From Streptomyces sp. NRRL WC-3626 (lineage in GTDB: Bacteria; Actinomycetota; Actinomycetes; Streptomycetales; Streptomycetaceae): 64,000 nucleotides of DNA. Every line of letters begins with the position of its first letter. Position 1 is the stretch's first letter. This document shows positions 26,175-35,116 of this stretch, one piece after another. The notes beneath the pieces were generated by a model. It did not search any database, had not been told where the DNA came from, and saw only the letters and a list, made by a program, of their open reading frames with translations. The stretch covers positions 434,001-498,000 of the forward strand of contig NZ_JOCA01000001.1 in the NCBI RefSeq assembly GCF_000718785.1. Direction: 5' to 3'. The position numbers and the translations under genes are program-made.

Positions 26175-26218
26175 GACGGGGCGCCGTGTCCTCCTCGGGG
26201 AGGAGACGGCGCCCCGTC
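26175..26218. terminator. Strong bidirectional terminator hairpin
   Basis: Arms GACGGGGCGCCGT and ACGGCGCCCCGTC, extended inward by TCCTCC/GGAGGA with single mismatched bases, form a long GC-rich hairpin. It sits 13 bases after the lipoprotein stop and 26 bases from the end of the converging YCII-domain gene. Confidence 0.85.
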
Positions 26219-26244
26219 TCGTGCGAGCGCATGAGGGAAAGCGG

Positions 26245-26793
26245 TCATCGACGGCCGCCGAACTCCCAGTCGTGGACCTCGACGACCGCGTAGCGGGCCG
26301 ACGTCAGCACGGCACGCGCGGTGTCCCGGTCCGGTGCGCGGACCAGGGCGGCGGTACCCAGCCAGGCCGTGCCGTCGTCGGACAGCAGCGGCCCGTACGC
26401 GATGGGCTCGGCCGGGCCGGACGGGACGTCGAGGTCTGCGGGCCGTCCCGCGCCGAGGCCCAGCACCAGGTACCGGTGTCCGCCGGTCCGCCCGCCGGGG
26501 AACTCCCACATGGTCCGGCCCAGCGTGTTCCGCCAGCGTCGCAGCAGCACGTCGCGGTACGCGCCGGCCTGGTAGGAGGGCTCGTCGAAGGCGAAGGCCC
26601 GGGCGGCCGCGGCGTCCGGCAGGTCCACGATGTGCACGCTGCCGGTGAGCGTCTCGCCGTCGTCGGCGAAGGTCGGCCCGCGGGCGATCAGCTCCCTCTC
26701 GTAGCCGTCCATGTAGGACCAGTGGGCCTGCGTCAGCTCCTCCCGCAACTGCGTGGAGCCGGGCCGGTCGCGGTGGTGGCAGAAGAATTCCAT
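26245..26793 (-). CDS. YciI/YCII-domain protein, two tandem domains
   Basis: 182 residues from ATG 26793. The N-terminal half has the YCII pattern (FFCHHRDRPGST, HWSYMDGYERELIARGPTF, GSVHIVDLPDAAAARAFAFDEPSYQAG with FAFDEPS as the conserved end). The second half repeats a weaker version (PLLSDDGTAWLGTAALVRAP, DRDTARAVLTSARYAVVEVHDW). YciI-like proteins are small ferredoxin-fold enzymes or binding proteins related to muconolactone isomerases, with a conserved His. It follows the nickel-type importer operon by 16 bases on the same strand, but no functional link is apparent. Confidence 0.85.
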   Translation of the reverse strand: MEFFCHHRDRPGSTQLREELTQAHWSYMDGYERELIARGPTFADDGETLTGSVHIVDLPDAAAARAFAFDEPSYQAGAYRDVLLRRWRNTLGRTMWEFPGGRTGGHRYLVLGLGAGRPADLDVPSGPAEPIAYGPLLSDDGTAWLGTAALVRAPDRDTARAVLTSARYAVVEVHDWEFGGRR

Positions 26794-26809
26794 GGGTGGG
26801 AAGCGTAGA

Positions 26810-27472
26810 TCAGCGCGGTTCCGTGACCGTCTTCCAGTGGACGGTGCGGTCGCACCAGCGGGTCAGGAGGGTGTGGTCGTGGGCCACGGCCAGGAGGCCC
26901 GCGCCTGTCGAGGTGCGGTAGGCCTCCACCACCGCGACCAGTGCGGCCGTGGTCGAGGCGTCCAGCATCGCGGTCATCTCGTCGCAGATCAGCCAGCGGG
27001 GACGCAGGACCAGCGCGCGGGCCACGCAGGCGCGTTGCAGTTGCCCGTCGCTGACCTCGTGGGGGCGGCGGGTGAGCAGGTCCGGGGTCAGGCCGACGGT
27101 GTCGGCGAGTTCGGCCACGCGGTCCTCGGCCGAAGCGCGCCGGCCCGTCGCGCGCAGTGGTTCCGCGATCAAATCGGCCAGGCGCAGCCGGGGGTCGGCG
27201 GAGAGACGGGGCTGCTGGAAGACCACGCCGACGGCGGTGCGCAGTTCGCGTGGGGCGCGGTGGCGCCAGTGGCGCACGGGGGTGCCGTCGAGGACGACCT
27301 CCCCGGAGTCCGGCCGGTGGAGCAGGGCGGCGACCCTCGCCAGGGTGGACTTGCCGCAGCCGCTGGGGCCGAGCAGACCGACGGACTCACCCGAGGAGAC
27401 GGTGAGGGTGACGTCCCGTACGGCGGGGGCGCGACGGTCGTATCCGGCGGTGACGGAACGCAGTTCAAGCAC
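26810..27472 (-). CDS. nikE: ABC transporter ATPase, nickel/peptide importer (NikE-type)
   Basis: 220 residues from GTG 27472, overlapping the upstream ATPase gene by 8 bases. Walker A LLGPSGCGKSTL, Q-loop VVFQQPRL, a degenerate signature EVSDGQLQRA, Walker B WLICDEMTAML (Asp-Glu retained) and switch His in AVAHDH are present. At 220 residues it lacks the C-terminal oligopeptide-type extension, as NikE-like subunits can. It is the last of five coupled genes. Nickel is inferred from the Nur-box-like site upstream of the operon; a peptide importer is the alternative. Confidence 0.8.
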   Translation of the reverse strand: MLELRSVTAGYDRRAPAVRDVTLTVSSGESVGLLGPSGCGKSTLARVAALLHRPDSGEVVLDGTPVRHWRHRAPRELRTAVGVVFQQPRLSADPRLRLADLIAEPLRATGRRASAEDRVAELADTVGLTPDLLTRRPHEVSDGQLQRACVARALVLRPRWLICDEMTAMLDASTTAALVAVVEAYRTSTGAGLLAVAHDHTLLTRWCDRTVHWKTVTEPR

Positions 27473-28436
27473 GGATGTTCTCCGGGGTGGGTGCCGGGGC
27501 CGGGTGGTGGCAGGCGATCGACCCCGTGAACGGCGGCAGGGCCGTACAGGCGTCCGTGGCACGGTCGCAGCGGGCGGCGAAGGCGCAGCCTTCGGGGAGG
27601 TCTCCGAGTTCGGGGGGCATACCGGGGATGGGGGTGAAGGACCGGTCCGGAAGGGCCTGCAACAGGCCTTGGCTGTAGGGGTGCCTGGGGCCCGACGCAC
27701 CGAAGAAGTCACTCGCCGCGGCCAGTTCGACGATGCGGCCCGCGTACATGACCGCCACCCGGTCGGCGACGCGTTCCGCGGCCGCGAGGTCGTGGGTGAT
27801 CATCAGCAGGGCCCGGTCGGCGTCGACGTGGCGGCGCAGTTCGTCGACGGTGCGGTCCACCAGGTCGCGGTCCAGCCCGGTGGTGGGCTCGTCGGCGAGG
27901 AGCAGCGGTGCGTCGCCGATCAGGGCGAGGGCGGTGGCGGCGCGCTGGGCGAGACCGCCGGAGAGTTCATGGGGGTACCGGTCGAGGTGGCCCGGCGGGA
28001 ACTCGGCCCGTTCGGCGGCCTGTTCGGCGGCGGCGCGCAGGGCGGTCCGGCCCCGTACGCCGGTGAGCCGGGCGACCGTCTCCGCCAGCTGGGAGCGGAT
28101 GGTGCGTACCGGGGTGAGGTGCGCGGCCGGGCTCTGCGGGATGAGGCCGATACGGCGGCCCCGTACCGTGCGGGCGAGGACGCGTTCGTCGGCGGTCAGC
28201 AGCTCCAGGTCGCCGAGGTGTGCGTGGCCCGCCGTCTGGGCGTTGGCGGGGAGCAGGCCGAGGAGGGCGGAGGCGAGGACGGACTTGCCGCAGCCGCTCT
28301 CGCCGATCAGGACGAGGCATTCGCCGGGCGCCACGTCGAAGTGGGCGTCGGTGACGGCGGCGATCCGGCGCCCGCCCGGCAGCAGGAACCGTACGGACAG
28401 GCCGCGCACGGACAGCACGGGGGCTCGCTCGGTCAC
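27465..28436 (-). CDS. nikD: ABC transporter ATPase, nickel/peptide importer (NikD-type)
   Basis: 323 residues from GTG 28436 (4-base overlap with the permease stop). Motifs: Walker A IGESGCGKSVLA, Q-loop GLIPQSP, signature HELSGGLAQRA, Walker B LLLADEPTTGLD, switch ITHD. The C-terminal extension has the oligopeptide/nickel-ATPase Cys cluster (CAFAARCDRATDAC ... IACHHP), which in this family can bind an iron-sulfur cluster. It supplies half of the ATPase heterodimer with the downstream NikE-type subunit. Confidence 0.85.
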   Translation of the reverse strand: MTERAPVLSVRGLSVRFLLPGGRRIAAVTDAHFDVAPGECLVLIGESGCGKSVLASALLGLLPANAQTAGHAHLGDLELLTADERVLARTVRGRRIGLIPQSPAAHLTPVRTIRSQLAETVARLTGVRGRTALRAAAEQAAERAEFPPGHLDRYPHELSGGLAQRAATALALIGDAPLLLADEPTTGLDRDLVDRTVDELRRHVDADRALLMITHDLAAAERVADRVAVMYAGRIVELAAASDFFGASGPRHPYSQGLLQALPDRSFTPIPGMPPELGDLPEGCAFAARCDRATDACTALPPFTGSIACHHPAPAPTPENIRA

Positions 28437-29329
28437 AGCGACAGCTCCGATCTGCGGCGGGGGTTGATCCGCTCGCGCCAGACCCCGGCGAGGCCGGCGA
28501 TGGCGAGCGTGGGGATGATCAGGAACAGGCCGGGGAAGAGGGTCGGCCACCACTGTCCGGCGAGCAGGGAGCCGCGGGCGCCCTGGATGAGGGTGCCGAG
28601 GCTGGCCGTGTGGGTGGGCAGACCGAGGCCGAGGAAGGACAGCGCCGACTCGTGCCACATGGCGTGCGGCACCATGAGTACGGCGGCGAGGCCGGCCTGC
28701 GGCAACACACCCGGCAGCAGATGCCGTACGACGACCCGCCATCGGGAGGCGCCGCCGGAGACCGCCGCGTCGATGAAGGGGCGGGAGCGCAGCGAGAGGA
28801 CCTCGGCGCGGACGATCCGGGCGGTGGACAGCCAGTGGGTGAGGCCGACGGAGATCACCACCGGCCAGACGCCGGGCCGGAACATGGCGACGATGAAGAT
28901 GCCGAGCAGCAGGTGCGGCACGGAGGAGAAGGTGTCGACCAGGCGCATGACCGTACGGTCGGCCCAGCCGCCGAGCGCGCCGGCGGTGGCGCCGACGGCG
29001 GTGCCGATCACGGTGGCGGTGAGCGCGGCCACCACGCCCACCAGCAGGGACACCCGGAGCCCGTAGACGCAGCGCAGCAGCAGGTCGCGGCCCACGTCGT
29101 CGGTGCCGAAGGGGTGGGACCAGGACGGCGGCAGGAGTTTGGCGGCGAGGTCGACGGCCTGCTGGTCGAGCTGGACCAGCGGGGGCAGGAGCAGCACCGC
29201 GAGGGCGGTCACGGCGACGAGTCCGGCGGAGACGTACAGCCGCAGGGTGTGGGTGGAGCGGCGGGCGGTGCCATGTGCGCGCCACACCGTCTTCTCCACG
29301 ACAGTGGTGTCAGCAGACATGTGGGTCAC
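28433..29329 (-). CDS. nikC: ABC transporter permease, nickel/peptide importer (NikC-type)
   Basis: 298 residues from ATG 29329, overlapping both neighbours by 4 bases. It has the DppC/NikC layout: an N-terminal TM, the SHPFGTDDVGRDLLLRCVYG block, then five more helices with the coupling-helix EAA region (SGGASRWRVVVRHLLPGVLP) and the end block SFLGLGLPTHTASLGTL. It forms the membrane channel with the NikB-type subunit. Confidence 0.88.
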   Translation of the reverse strand: MTHMSADTTVVEKTVWRAHGTARRSTHTLRLYVSAGLVAVTALAVLLLPPLVQLDQQAVDLAAKLLPPSWSHPFGTDDVGRDLLLRCVYGLRVSLLVGVVAALTATVIGTAVGATAGALGGWADRTVMRLVDTFSSVPHLLLGIFIVAMFRPGVWPVVISVGLTHWLSTARIVRAEVLSLRSRPFIDAAVSGGASRWRVVVRHLLPGVLPQAGLAAVLMVPHAMWHESALSFLGLGLPTHTASLGTLIQGARGSLLAGQWWPTLFPGLFLIIPTLAIAGLAGVWRERINPRRRSELSL

Positions 29330-30318
29330 ATCTCATTCAGCTTCACCCTCGGGTCGATCAGTCCGTAGAGCAGGTCGGCGAGGAGGTTTCCGGCGAGGAC
29401 GGCGGCGGTGGCGAGGGTGGTCAGCGCGGCCAGCAGCGGGAAGTCGACGGAGGTGGCCGCCTCCACGGTGGCGGCGGCGATGCCGGGCCAGCTGAACACG
29501 GTCTCCACCAGCAGGGCGCCGGTGATGAGTTCGGGGACGCGGGAGCCGATCAGGGTGAGTACGGGCAGCAGTCCGGAGCGCAGGGCGTGGCCGAGCAGGA
29601 CGGTGCGTTCGCTCAGGCCGCGGGCGCGGGCGCCGCGCACGGGGTCCTCCGCGAGGGCGTCGCCGACGCCCTGACGGACGTAGAGCGTGAACCAGGGCAG
29701 CTGGGAGACGCCGAGGACACCGGCGGGCAGGATCAGATGGCTGATGACCTGGCCGGGAGTGACCTGTTCGCTGCCGGTGTCGGTGAGGCCGCCGGCCGGG
29801 AGGACGTCCAGGTTCAGGGCGAACAGCCAGACGGCGAGCAGGGCGATCCAGAAGACGGGGGCGGCCTCCAGGGCGTACGCGAGGGAGGTGATCGTACGGT
29901 CGAGGGGCGAGCCGGGGCGGCGGGCCGCGAGGACGCCGAGCACGGTCCCGAGCAGCACGGCGAGGGCGAAGGCGACGGCGCACAGCAGGGCGGACCAGAC
30001 GAGGCGTTCGCCGATCACCTCGGCGACGGGCTGGCGCATCACGGTGGACCGGCCGAGGTCGCCGCCGAGCGCGGAGGTCAGCCAGTCCCACCAGCGGGCG
30101 GTGAACGGCCGGTCCACGCCCAGGTTCTCCCGCAGCCGGTCCAGGGTCTCCTGGTCGGCGCCGAGCGCGGCGGTGCCGGCGTACGCCTTGACGGGGTCGA
30201 AGGGGGAGGCGGCGGCGACGGCGAACACGCCGAAGGTGACGACGAGCAGCACCGGCACGGCGAACAGGGCCCGCCGTGCCGTGAGCCGGGTCATCTCCCC
30301 CCAGGGGAGTGCGGTCAT
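29326..30318 (-). CDS. nikB: ABC transporter permease, nickel/peptide importer (NikB-type)
   Basis: 330 residues. I choose ATG 30318 because it forms an ATGA overlap with the stop of the binding-protein gene; ATG 30348 lies inside that gene and ATG 30300 is a further option. DppB/NikB features: an N-terminal TM, periplasmic loop with DQETLDRLRENLGVDRPFTA, then helices with the EAA-type coupling region (HALRSGLLPVLTLIGSRVPE) and GALLVETVFSWPGI. It pairs with the NikC-type permease. Confidence 0.88.
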   Translation of the reverse strand: MTALPWGEMTRLTARRALFAVPVLLVVTFGVFAVAAASPFDPVKAYAGTAALGADQETLDRLRENLGVDRPFTARWWDWLTSALGGDLGRSTVMRQPVAEVIGERLVWSALLCAVAFALAVLLGTVLGVLAARRPGSPLDRTITSLAYALEAAPVFWIALLAVWLFALNLDVLPAGGLTDTGSEQVTPGQVISHLILPAGVLGVSQLPWFTLYVRQGVGDALAEDPVRGARARGLSERTVLLGHALRSGLLPVLTLIGSRVPELITGALLVETVFSWPGIAAATVEAATSVDFPLLAALTTLATAAVLAGNLLADLLYGLIDPRVKLNEM

Positions 30319-31904
30319 GTGGCGGGCCGCCAGTCCTCGATGTTCCACCAGGGGCCGCTGGCGAAGCCGTGCTCGTGGGGTTCGGTCTGGGTGGTGAGGT
30401 CCTTCCAGCGGTCGGCGAGGACGTACATGTGGTCGATGTGGGTGAGGAAGGTGTAGCCGGGGTTCTTCACCAGTTCGCGCTGCAGGGTGTCGTAGGCGGC
30501 CTTGCGGTCGGCGGGGTCCTGGGTGCGGCGGCCGGTGTCGAGGGCCTTGTCGACGGCCGGGTTGTCGTACAGGGCCATGTTGTTGAAGCCGTCGCCGGCG
30601 AGGGTGGAGTGCAGAAGCGTGTAGAGGCCGAAGTCGGGGTCGCCGGTGCTGCCGAAGCCGGCGAGGACGGCGTCGTGCTTCATCCGGGGTTCGATGACCT
30701 CCCAGGTGGCGCTCTCCACCTTGACGTCGACGCCGGCCTTCTTGGCGTCGGAGGCGTAGGCGAGGGCGTGGTCCTGGCGGACCTTGTCCCCGGAGGGGTA
30801 GTAGAGGGTGAAGCGGGCGGGGCGGCCGTCCTTGGCGCGGATGCCGTCCTCGCCGGCCTTCCAGCCCGCCTTGTCGAGGACGCTCTTCGCCTTGTCGAGG
30901 TCCTGGGCGCGCTCGACGTCCCGGGCGAACCAGGGGTCGTCGACGGGCAGCGGGCCGTAGGCGGGGCGGCCGGCGCCGTCGAGGATCTTGTCGACCATGG
31001 TGGTGCGGTCCACGGCGAGGTCCAGGGCACGGCGGATCGCGGTGTCGCCGGCGACCGGGTTGCCGGTGGGCAGGGTGACCGCGCGGAAGTCGTACGACGT
31101 GGCCCGGTACGTCTTCCTGCCGTCGTCGTCCTCGAAGGTGGCGGCGAGGTTGGGCGGGAGGGTCGCGCCGTCGAGGTCGCCGGAGCGCAGCCGGGTGGCG
31201 CGGACGTCGTCGTCGGCGATGATCGCCATGGTGAGCTTTTTCACCTTCGGGGCGCCGCCCCAGTAGTCCGGATTGGCCTTGAAGGTGAGTTTCTCGCCCT
31301 TGCTCCAGCCGGCCAGGACGTACGGTCCGGTGCCGACGGGCTTGGTGTTGAACGAGCCGGTGTTGGGGTCCTGTCCGCCGGCGACGTGCTCGGGGACGAC
31401 GGGCAGCACGGTGCGGGCGGCGAAGGCCGCGTAGGGGTAGTCGAGGGTGAAGACGACCTTGTCGTCACCGTCGGCCCGGACGTCCTTGATGGCGTCCAGT
31501 TCGCTCTTGGCGGTGTTGTTGGTCTTCCCGTCGAGGACGGTGTCGTACGTGAAGACCACGTCGTCGGCGGTCAGCGGTTCGCCGTCGCTGAACTTCACGC
31601 CGTCGCGCAGGGTGTACGTGTAGGTGCGGCCGCCGTCGGTGATCTCGGGGAGCGCCTTCGCCAGGGCGGGCTTCAGCTCCATGCCGGCGTCGCGGGCGAG
31701 GAGCCCGTCGAAGATCTTGGAGTTGCCGTCCTTGCCGTAGCCGAGCAGGGGGCTGAGGGTGTCCGGTTCGGAGGGGATGCCGATCACGACGGACTCGGCG
31801 GAGGCTCCGCCGTCGGCGCCGCTGCCGCCCGGCGCCGAGCAGGCGGCTGCCGCACCGGCCATCACGACCGCGGCGGCGGCGCCCCGTATTCGTCGGGTCG
31901 TCAT
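30315..31904 (-). CDS. nikA: ABC transporter substrate-binding lipoprotein (NikA/SBP_bac_5 type)
   Basis: 529 residues from ATG 31904. The signal peptide ends in a lipobox-like AAAAC. SBP_bac_5 features: SEPDTLSPLLGYGKDGNSKI, LAKALPEITDGG, LRDGVKFSDGEPLTADDVVF, and TGPYVLAGWSKGEKLTFKAN. The family binds peptides, nickel or heme. The upstream TTGCA-N6-TTGCA element resembles the Nur (nickel uptake regulator) box, and the divergent operon is a cobalt importer, so nickel, possibly chelated, is the most likely ligand. It is the first gene of nikABCDE. Confidence 0.82.
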   Translation of the reverse strand: MTTRRIRGAAAAVVMAGAAAACSAPGGSGADGGASAESVVIGIPSEPDTLSPLLGYGKDGNSKIFDGLLARDAGMELKPALAKALPEITDGGRTYTYTLRDGVKFSDGEPLTADDVVFTYDTVLDGKTNNTAKSELDAIKDVRADGDDKVVFTLDYPYAAFAARTVLPVVPEHVAGGQDPNTGSFNTKPVGTGPYVLAGWSKGEKLTFKANPDYWGGAPKVKKLTMAIIADDDVRATRLRSGDLDGATLPPNLAATFEDDDGRKTYRATSYDFRAVTLPTGNPVAGDTAIRRALDLAVDRTTMVDKILDGAGRPAYGPLPVDDPWFARDVERAQDLDKAKSVLDKAGWKAGEDGIRAKDGRPARFTLYYPSGDKVRQDHALAYASDAKKAGVDVKVESATWEVIEPRMKHDAVLAGFGSTGDPDFGLYTLLHSTLAGDGFNNMALYDNPAVDKALDTGRRTQDPADRKAAYDTLQRELVKNPGYTFLTHIDHMYVLADRWKDLTTQTEPHEHGFASGPWWNIEDWRPAT

Positions 31905-31938
31905 CGAAACTCACACTCCTGTTGCCTGAAAACCGTTG

Positions 31939-31954
31939 TTGCATATTAATTGCA
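31939..31954 (-). promoter_or_regulatory. Nur-box-like direct repeat TTGCA-N6-TTGCA overlapping a TAATAT -10
   Basis: TTGCATATTAATTGCA stands out as an AT-rich island 35 bases before the nikA-type start. On the minus strand it contains TAATAT, a good -10. The S. coelicolor Nur consensus, as I recall it, is two TTGCA half-sites spaced about one helix turn apart, with a 5-base gap; here the gap is 6. Nickel-loaded Nur would block the -10. Confidence 0.6.
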
Positions 31955-32117
31955 GCGAAGCTCTACCCAGGGCGGCGGGCCCCCACTCCCCCGCGCCGAC
32001 CAGCCGCGTCGCCCTGTCAAGTACGCACGTGTGCGCCGGGGTGCGAGCCGCCGGGCGCCGTCCGCGCGCCCCCTGTGGCCGCTTGTCACCGGGCCGGACG
32101 GGGAACTACTGTCACCA

Positions 32118-32275
32118 CGCCTTGGTGACGGGAAATCGGTGCGATACCGGTGCGGCCCTCGCCACTGTGATCGGGAAGTCCGGCTCCGGTCCTCACGGAC
32201 AGCCACTGGGTTTCAGAACCCGGGAAGGCGGAGCACGGGCGGTGGTACCCGTCAGCCAGGAGACCGGCCAAGGCG
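32118..32275 (+). ncRNA. Cobalamin (adenosylcobalamin) riboswitch
   Basis: Outer stem CGCCTTGG (32118-32125) pairs perfectly with CCAAGGCG (32268-32275). Inside are the conserved GCCACTG (32161-32167) and the B12 box core AGCCAGGAGACCGGCC ending near 32269. It lies 42 bases before the CbiM start, so it can mask the ribosome site when cobalamin is abundant, shutting off cobalt uptake. Confidence 0.95.
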
Positions 32276-32316
32276 CGTCAACCATCCACGAGGTGCTGGA
32301 GAGGGTCTGCTGAGCC

Positions 32317-33033
32317 ATGCACATAGCCGAGGGTTTTCTGCCACCGGTGCACGCGGTCGCCTGGGGCGTCGCGTCGGCGCCGTTCGTCGTCCACGGAGCC
32401 CGGTCGCTCATCCGTGAGGTACGGGAACATCCCGAGAGCACCCTGCTGATGGGCGCGTCGGGAGCGTTCACATTCGTCCTGTCCGCGCTGAAACTGCCGT
32501 CGGTGACCGGGAGTTGCTCCCACCCCACCGGTACGGGACTCGGCGCGATCCTGTTCCGGCCGCCGGTCATGGCGGTGCTGGGCACCATCACCCTGCTGTT
32601 CCAGGCCCTGTTGCTCGCCCACGGCGGGCTGACCACCCTGGGCGCCAACGTCTTCTCGATGGCGATCGTCGGCCCCTGGGCGGGGTACGGCGTCTACAGA
32701 CTGCTGCGCCGGTTCGACGTACCGCTGATGGTCGCGGTGTTCTTCGGCGCGTTCGTCGCCGACCTGTCGACGTACTGCGTGACGAGTGTGCAGCTGGCGC
32801 TCGCCTTCCCCGACCCGGGCAGCGGATTCTGGGGCGCGCTGGGCAAGTTCGGCTCCATCTTCGCCGTGACGCAGATCCCGCTCGCGGTGAGCGAGGGGCT
32901 GCTGACGGTGCTGGTGATGCGCATGCTGGTGCAGTCCAGCAAGGGTGAACTGACCCGGCTCGGCGTGCTGGTGACGTCGGTGGCCGGGCGGAGGACGGCG
33001 CAGCCGGCCGACGCGGAGGCGGTGGCCCGATGA
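32317..33033 (+). CDS. cbiM: Energy-coupling factor cobalt transporter S component CbiM
   Basis: 238 residues from ATG 32317. It begins [10 protein letters not shown], the invariant N-terminal Met-His metal-binding segment of CbiM/NikM, followed by about six to seven helices with the conserved [20 protein letters not shown] and [20 protein letters not shown]. It is the substrate-specific membrane component for Co2+. Regulation by the cobalamin riboswitch immediately upstream is expected. It overlaps cbiN by 4 bases. Confidence 0.96.
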   Translation: MHIAEGFLPPVHAVAWGVASAPFVVHGARSLIREVREHPESTLLMGASGAFTFVLSALKLPSVTGSCSHPTGTGLGAILFRPPVMAVLGTITLLFQALLLAHGGLTTLGANVFSMAIVGPWAGYGVYRLLRRFDVPLMVAVFFGAFVADLSTYCVTSVQLALAFPDPGSGFWGALGKFGSIFAVTQIPLAVSEGLLTVLVMRMLVQSSKGELTRLGVLVTSVAGRRTAQPADAEAVAR

Positions 33034-33410
33034 GCCGTAACGCGAAGATCAACACGCTGCTGCTGGTGCTCGTCGCCGCGCTCGCCGTGATCCCGCTGGT
33101 GTTCGGGCTCGGCGATCACAAGGAGGAGCCGTTCGCAGGCGCGGACGCCGAGGCGGAGACCGCGATCACCGAGATCGACCCGGACTACGAGCCCTGGTTC
33201 TCCCCGCTGTACGAACCGCCGTCCGGAGAGATCGAGTCGGCGCTGTTCGCCCTCCAGGCGGCGATCGGGGCGGGTGTCCTCGCGTACTACTTCGGGGTGC
33301 GGCGCGGACGCCGGCAGGGCGAGGCGCGGGCGCTGGAACGGCTGCGCGCGGAGCCGGACACGGAAGCGGACGCGGACGCCGGGACCGTATCCGAACCGCG
33401 ACGGGTCTGA
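33030..33410 (+). CDS. cbiN: Cobalt transporter auxiliary protein CbiN
   Basis: 126 residues from ATG 33030 (4-base overlap with cbiM). Two membrane helices ([19 protein letters not shown] near the start; [19 protein letters not shown] near residue 85) bracket an acidic extracytoplasmic loop with [20 protein letters not shown], the conserved CbiN block that helps load metal into CbiM. The cytoplasmic tail is charged and variable. Confidence 0.93.
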   Translation: MSRNAKINTLLLVLVAALAVIPLVFGLGDHKEEPFAGADAEAETAITEIDPDYEPWFSPLYEPPSGEIESALFALQAAIGAGVLAYYFGVRRGRRQGEARALERLRAEPDTEADADAGTVSEPRRV

Positions 33411-33416
33411 CGGCGG

Positions 33417-34166
33417 GTGCTGCCGATCGACGCGGCGGCGCACAGCAGTCGCTGGCGCCGCCGTCATCCCGTGGACAAGGCCGTACTGGGGCTGGGCCTC
33501 ACCGTGCTGGCGATCTCCCTGCCGCCCTGGCCGGGCGCGGCGCTGGTGCTGGTGACGGCGCTCGCGGTGCTGCTCGGCCCGGCCGGGGTGCCGGGGCGGC
33601 GGCTGTGGCGGGCGTACCGGGTACCGCTGGGCTTCTGCGTCACCGGGGCGCTGACGCTGCTGGTGCGGGTGGGCGGTCCCGGCGGGTTCGTGTCCTGGGC
33701 CGGGGACGGGCCGCTGCGCGCCGGTGAGCTGCTGCTGCGTACGTCGGCGGCCTCGCTGGGCGTGCTGTTGTTCGCGTTCACCACGCCCATGTCGGATCTG
33801 CTGCCGCGGCTGGTGCGGGCCGGGGTGCCGGCACCGCTGGTGGACGTGGCGCTGGTGACGTACCGGATGAGCTTCCTGCTGCTGGACTCGGTGCGCCGCG
33901 TCCGGGAGGCGCAGGCGGCCCGGCTCGGGCACACCACCCGGGCCGCGACGTGGCGTTCGCTGGGCGGGCTCGGCGCGACCGCGTTCGTCCGGTCCTTCGA
34001 CCGGGCGGCGCGACTGCAGACGGGACTCGCGGGACGCGGCTACGACGGCACCCTGCGCGTGCTGGTCCCCGAGGCCCGCGTCTCGGCGCGGTTCACGGCC
34101 GCGAGCGTGGCGCTCCTCGCGACGCTGGTCGCCCTCACCTTCGTACTGGAAAGGCCCCTGTCGTGA
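33417..34166 (+). CDS. cbiQ: ECF transporter transmembrane T component CbiQ
   Basis: 249 residues from GTG 33417. Four to six helices include VDKAVLGLGLTVLAISLPPW at the start and LVDVALVTYRMSFLLLDSVRR before the two Ala-Arg-Gly coupling helices (REAQAARLG, and RAARLQTGLAGRGYDG) that contact the ATPase. It couples ATP hydrolysis by CbiO to CbiM. It overlaps cbiO by 4 bases. Confidence 0.93.
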   Translation: MLPIDAAAHSSRWRRRHPVDKAVLGLGLTVLAISLPPWPGAALVLVTALAVLLGPAGVPGRRLWRAYRVPLGFCVTGALTLLVRVGGPGGFVSWAGDGPLRAGELLLRTSAASLGVLLFAFTTPMSDLLPRLVRAGVPAPLVDVALVTYRMSFLLLDSVRRVREAQAARLGHTTRAATWRSLGGLGATAFVRSFDRAARLQTGLAGRGYDGTLRVLVPEARVSARFTAASVALLATLVALTFVLERPLS

Positions 34167-35026
34167 GCGAGAACGTCCTGGTGGCCCTGCGGGGCGTGTC
34201 GTTCACGTACGAGGACGGCCCGCCCGTGCTCAGCGGTCTGGACTTCGAGGTACGTGAGGGGCGTGCGCTGGCACTGCTGGGGCGCAACGGCAGTGGGAAG
34301 ACGACGCTGATGCGGCTGTTGAGCGGTGGACTGCGGCCGGACGGGGGTGAGGTGACCGTCGAGGGGCGGGCGGTGCGGTACGACCGCAAAGGGCTGACGG
34401 CGCTGCGCACCACCGTGCAGCTGGTGGTGCAGGACCCCGACGACCAGTTGTTCGCCGCCTCCGTGGGGCAGGACGTGTCGTTCGGGCCGCTCAACCTCGG
34501 CCTGTCCGATACGGAGGTACGCGCCCGGGTCGCGGAGTCGCTGGCCGCGCTGGACATCACCGCCCTCGCCGACCGGCCCACGCATCTGCTGTCCTACGGG
34601 CAGCGCAAGCGGACGGCGATCGCGGGCGCGATCGCCATGCGGCCCCGCGTGCTGATCCTCGACGAACCGACGGCGGGCCTCGACCCGGACGGCCAGGAAC
34701 GCCTGCTGGCCACCCTGGACGGGCTGCGGGCGAGCGGTACGACGGTCGTCATGGCGACCCACGACGTGGACCTGGCCCTGCGCTGGGCCGACGACGCGGC
34801 CCTGCTCACCCCGTCCGGCGCACACACCGGCCCGGCCGCCGGGATGCTGGCCCGCACGGACCTCCTCGCGGGAGCGGGGCTGCGGCTGCCGTGGGGGGTG
34901 GCGGTGGCACGGCTGCTGCGGACGCGGGGACTGCTGACCGGGCCGGCCCCCGGTCCCCGCTCCCCGGAGGAACTGGCCGCTCTGGCCGCCGGGACCGCCG
35001 ACGGCGGTGACGCACACGTTCCGTGA
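34163..35026 (+). CDS. cbiO: ECF transporter ATPase CbiO
   Basis: 287 residues from GTG 34163, chosen for the GTGA overlap with cbiQ. Motifs: Walker A LLGRNGSGKTTLMR, Q-loop VVQDPDDQLF (the DPDDQ form typical of ECF ATPases), signature LLSYGQRKRTAIAG, Walker B VLILDEPTAGLDPDG, switch ATHDVD. It powers cobalt import as a homodimer with CbiQ. A strong hairpin follows 18 bases after the stop. Confidence 0.95.
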   Translation: MSENVLVALRGVSFTYEDGPPVLSGLDFEVREGRALALLGRNGSGKTTLMRLLSGGLRPDGGEVTVEGRAVRYDRKGLTALRTTVQLVVQDPDDQLFAASVGQDVSFGPLNLGLSDTEVRARVAESLAALDITALADRPTHLLSYGQRKRTAIAGAIAMRPRVLILDEPTAGLDPDGQERLLATLDGLRASGTTVVMATHDVDLALRWADDAALLTPSGAHTGPAAGMLARTDLLAGAGLRLPWGVAVARLLRTRGLLTGPAPGPRSPEELAALAAGTADGGDAHVP

Positions 35027-35043
35027 GATCACCGGGGCACCGA

Positions 35044-35101
35044 CGGCCCCGCGCCGACCACCGCCGGAACCTCCGGTCCGCCGGTAGTCGGCGCGGGGCC
35101 G
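35044..35101. terminator. Bidirectional terminator between cbiO and the AAA ATPase gene
   Basis: CGGCCCCGCGCCGAC (35044-35058) and GTCGGCGCGGGGCCG (35087-35101) are perfect 15-bp arms; the 28-base inner part can pair further (ACCG/CGGT, CCGG/CCGG). It lies between convergent genes. Confidence 0.88.
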
Positions 35102-35116
35102 GGCCCGCGGGCCCGG

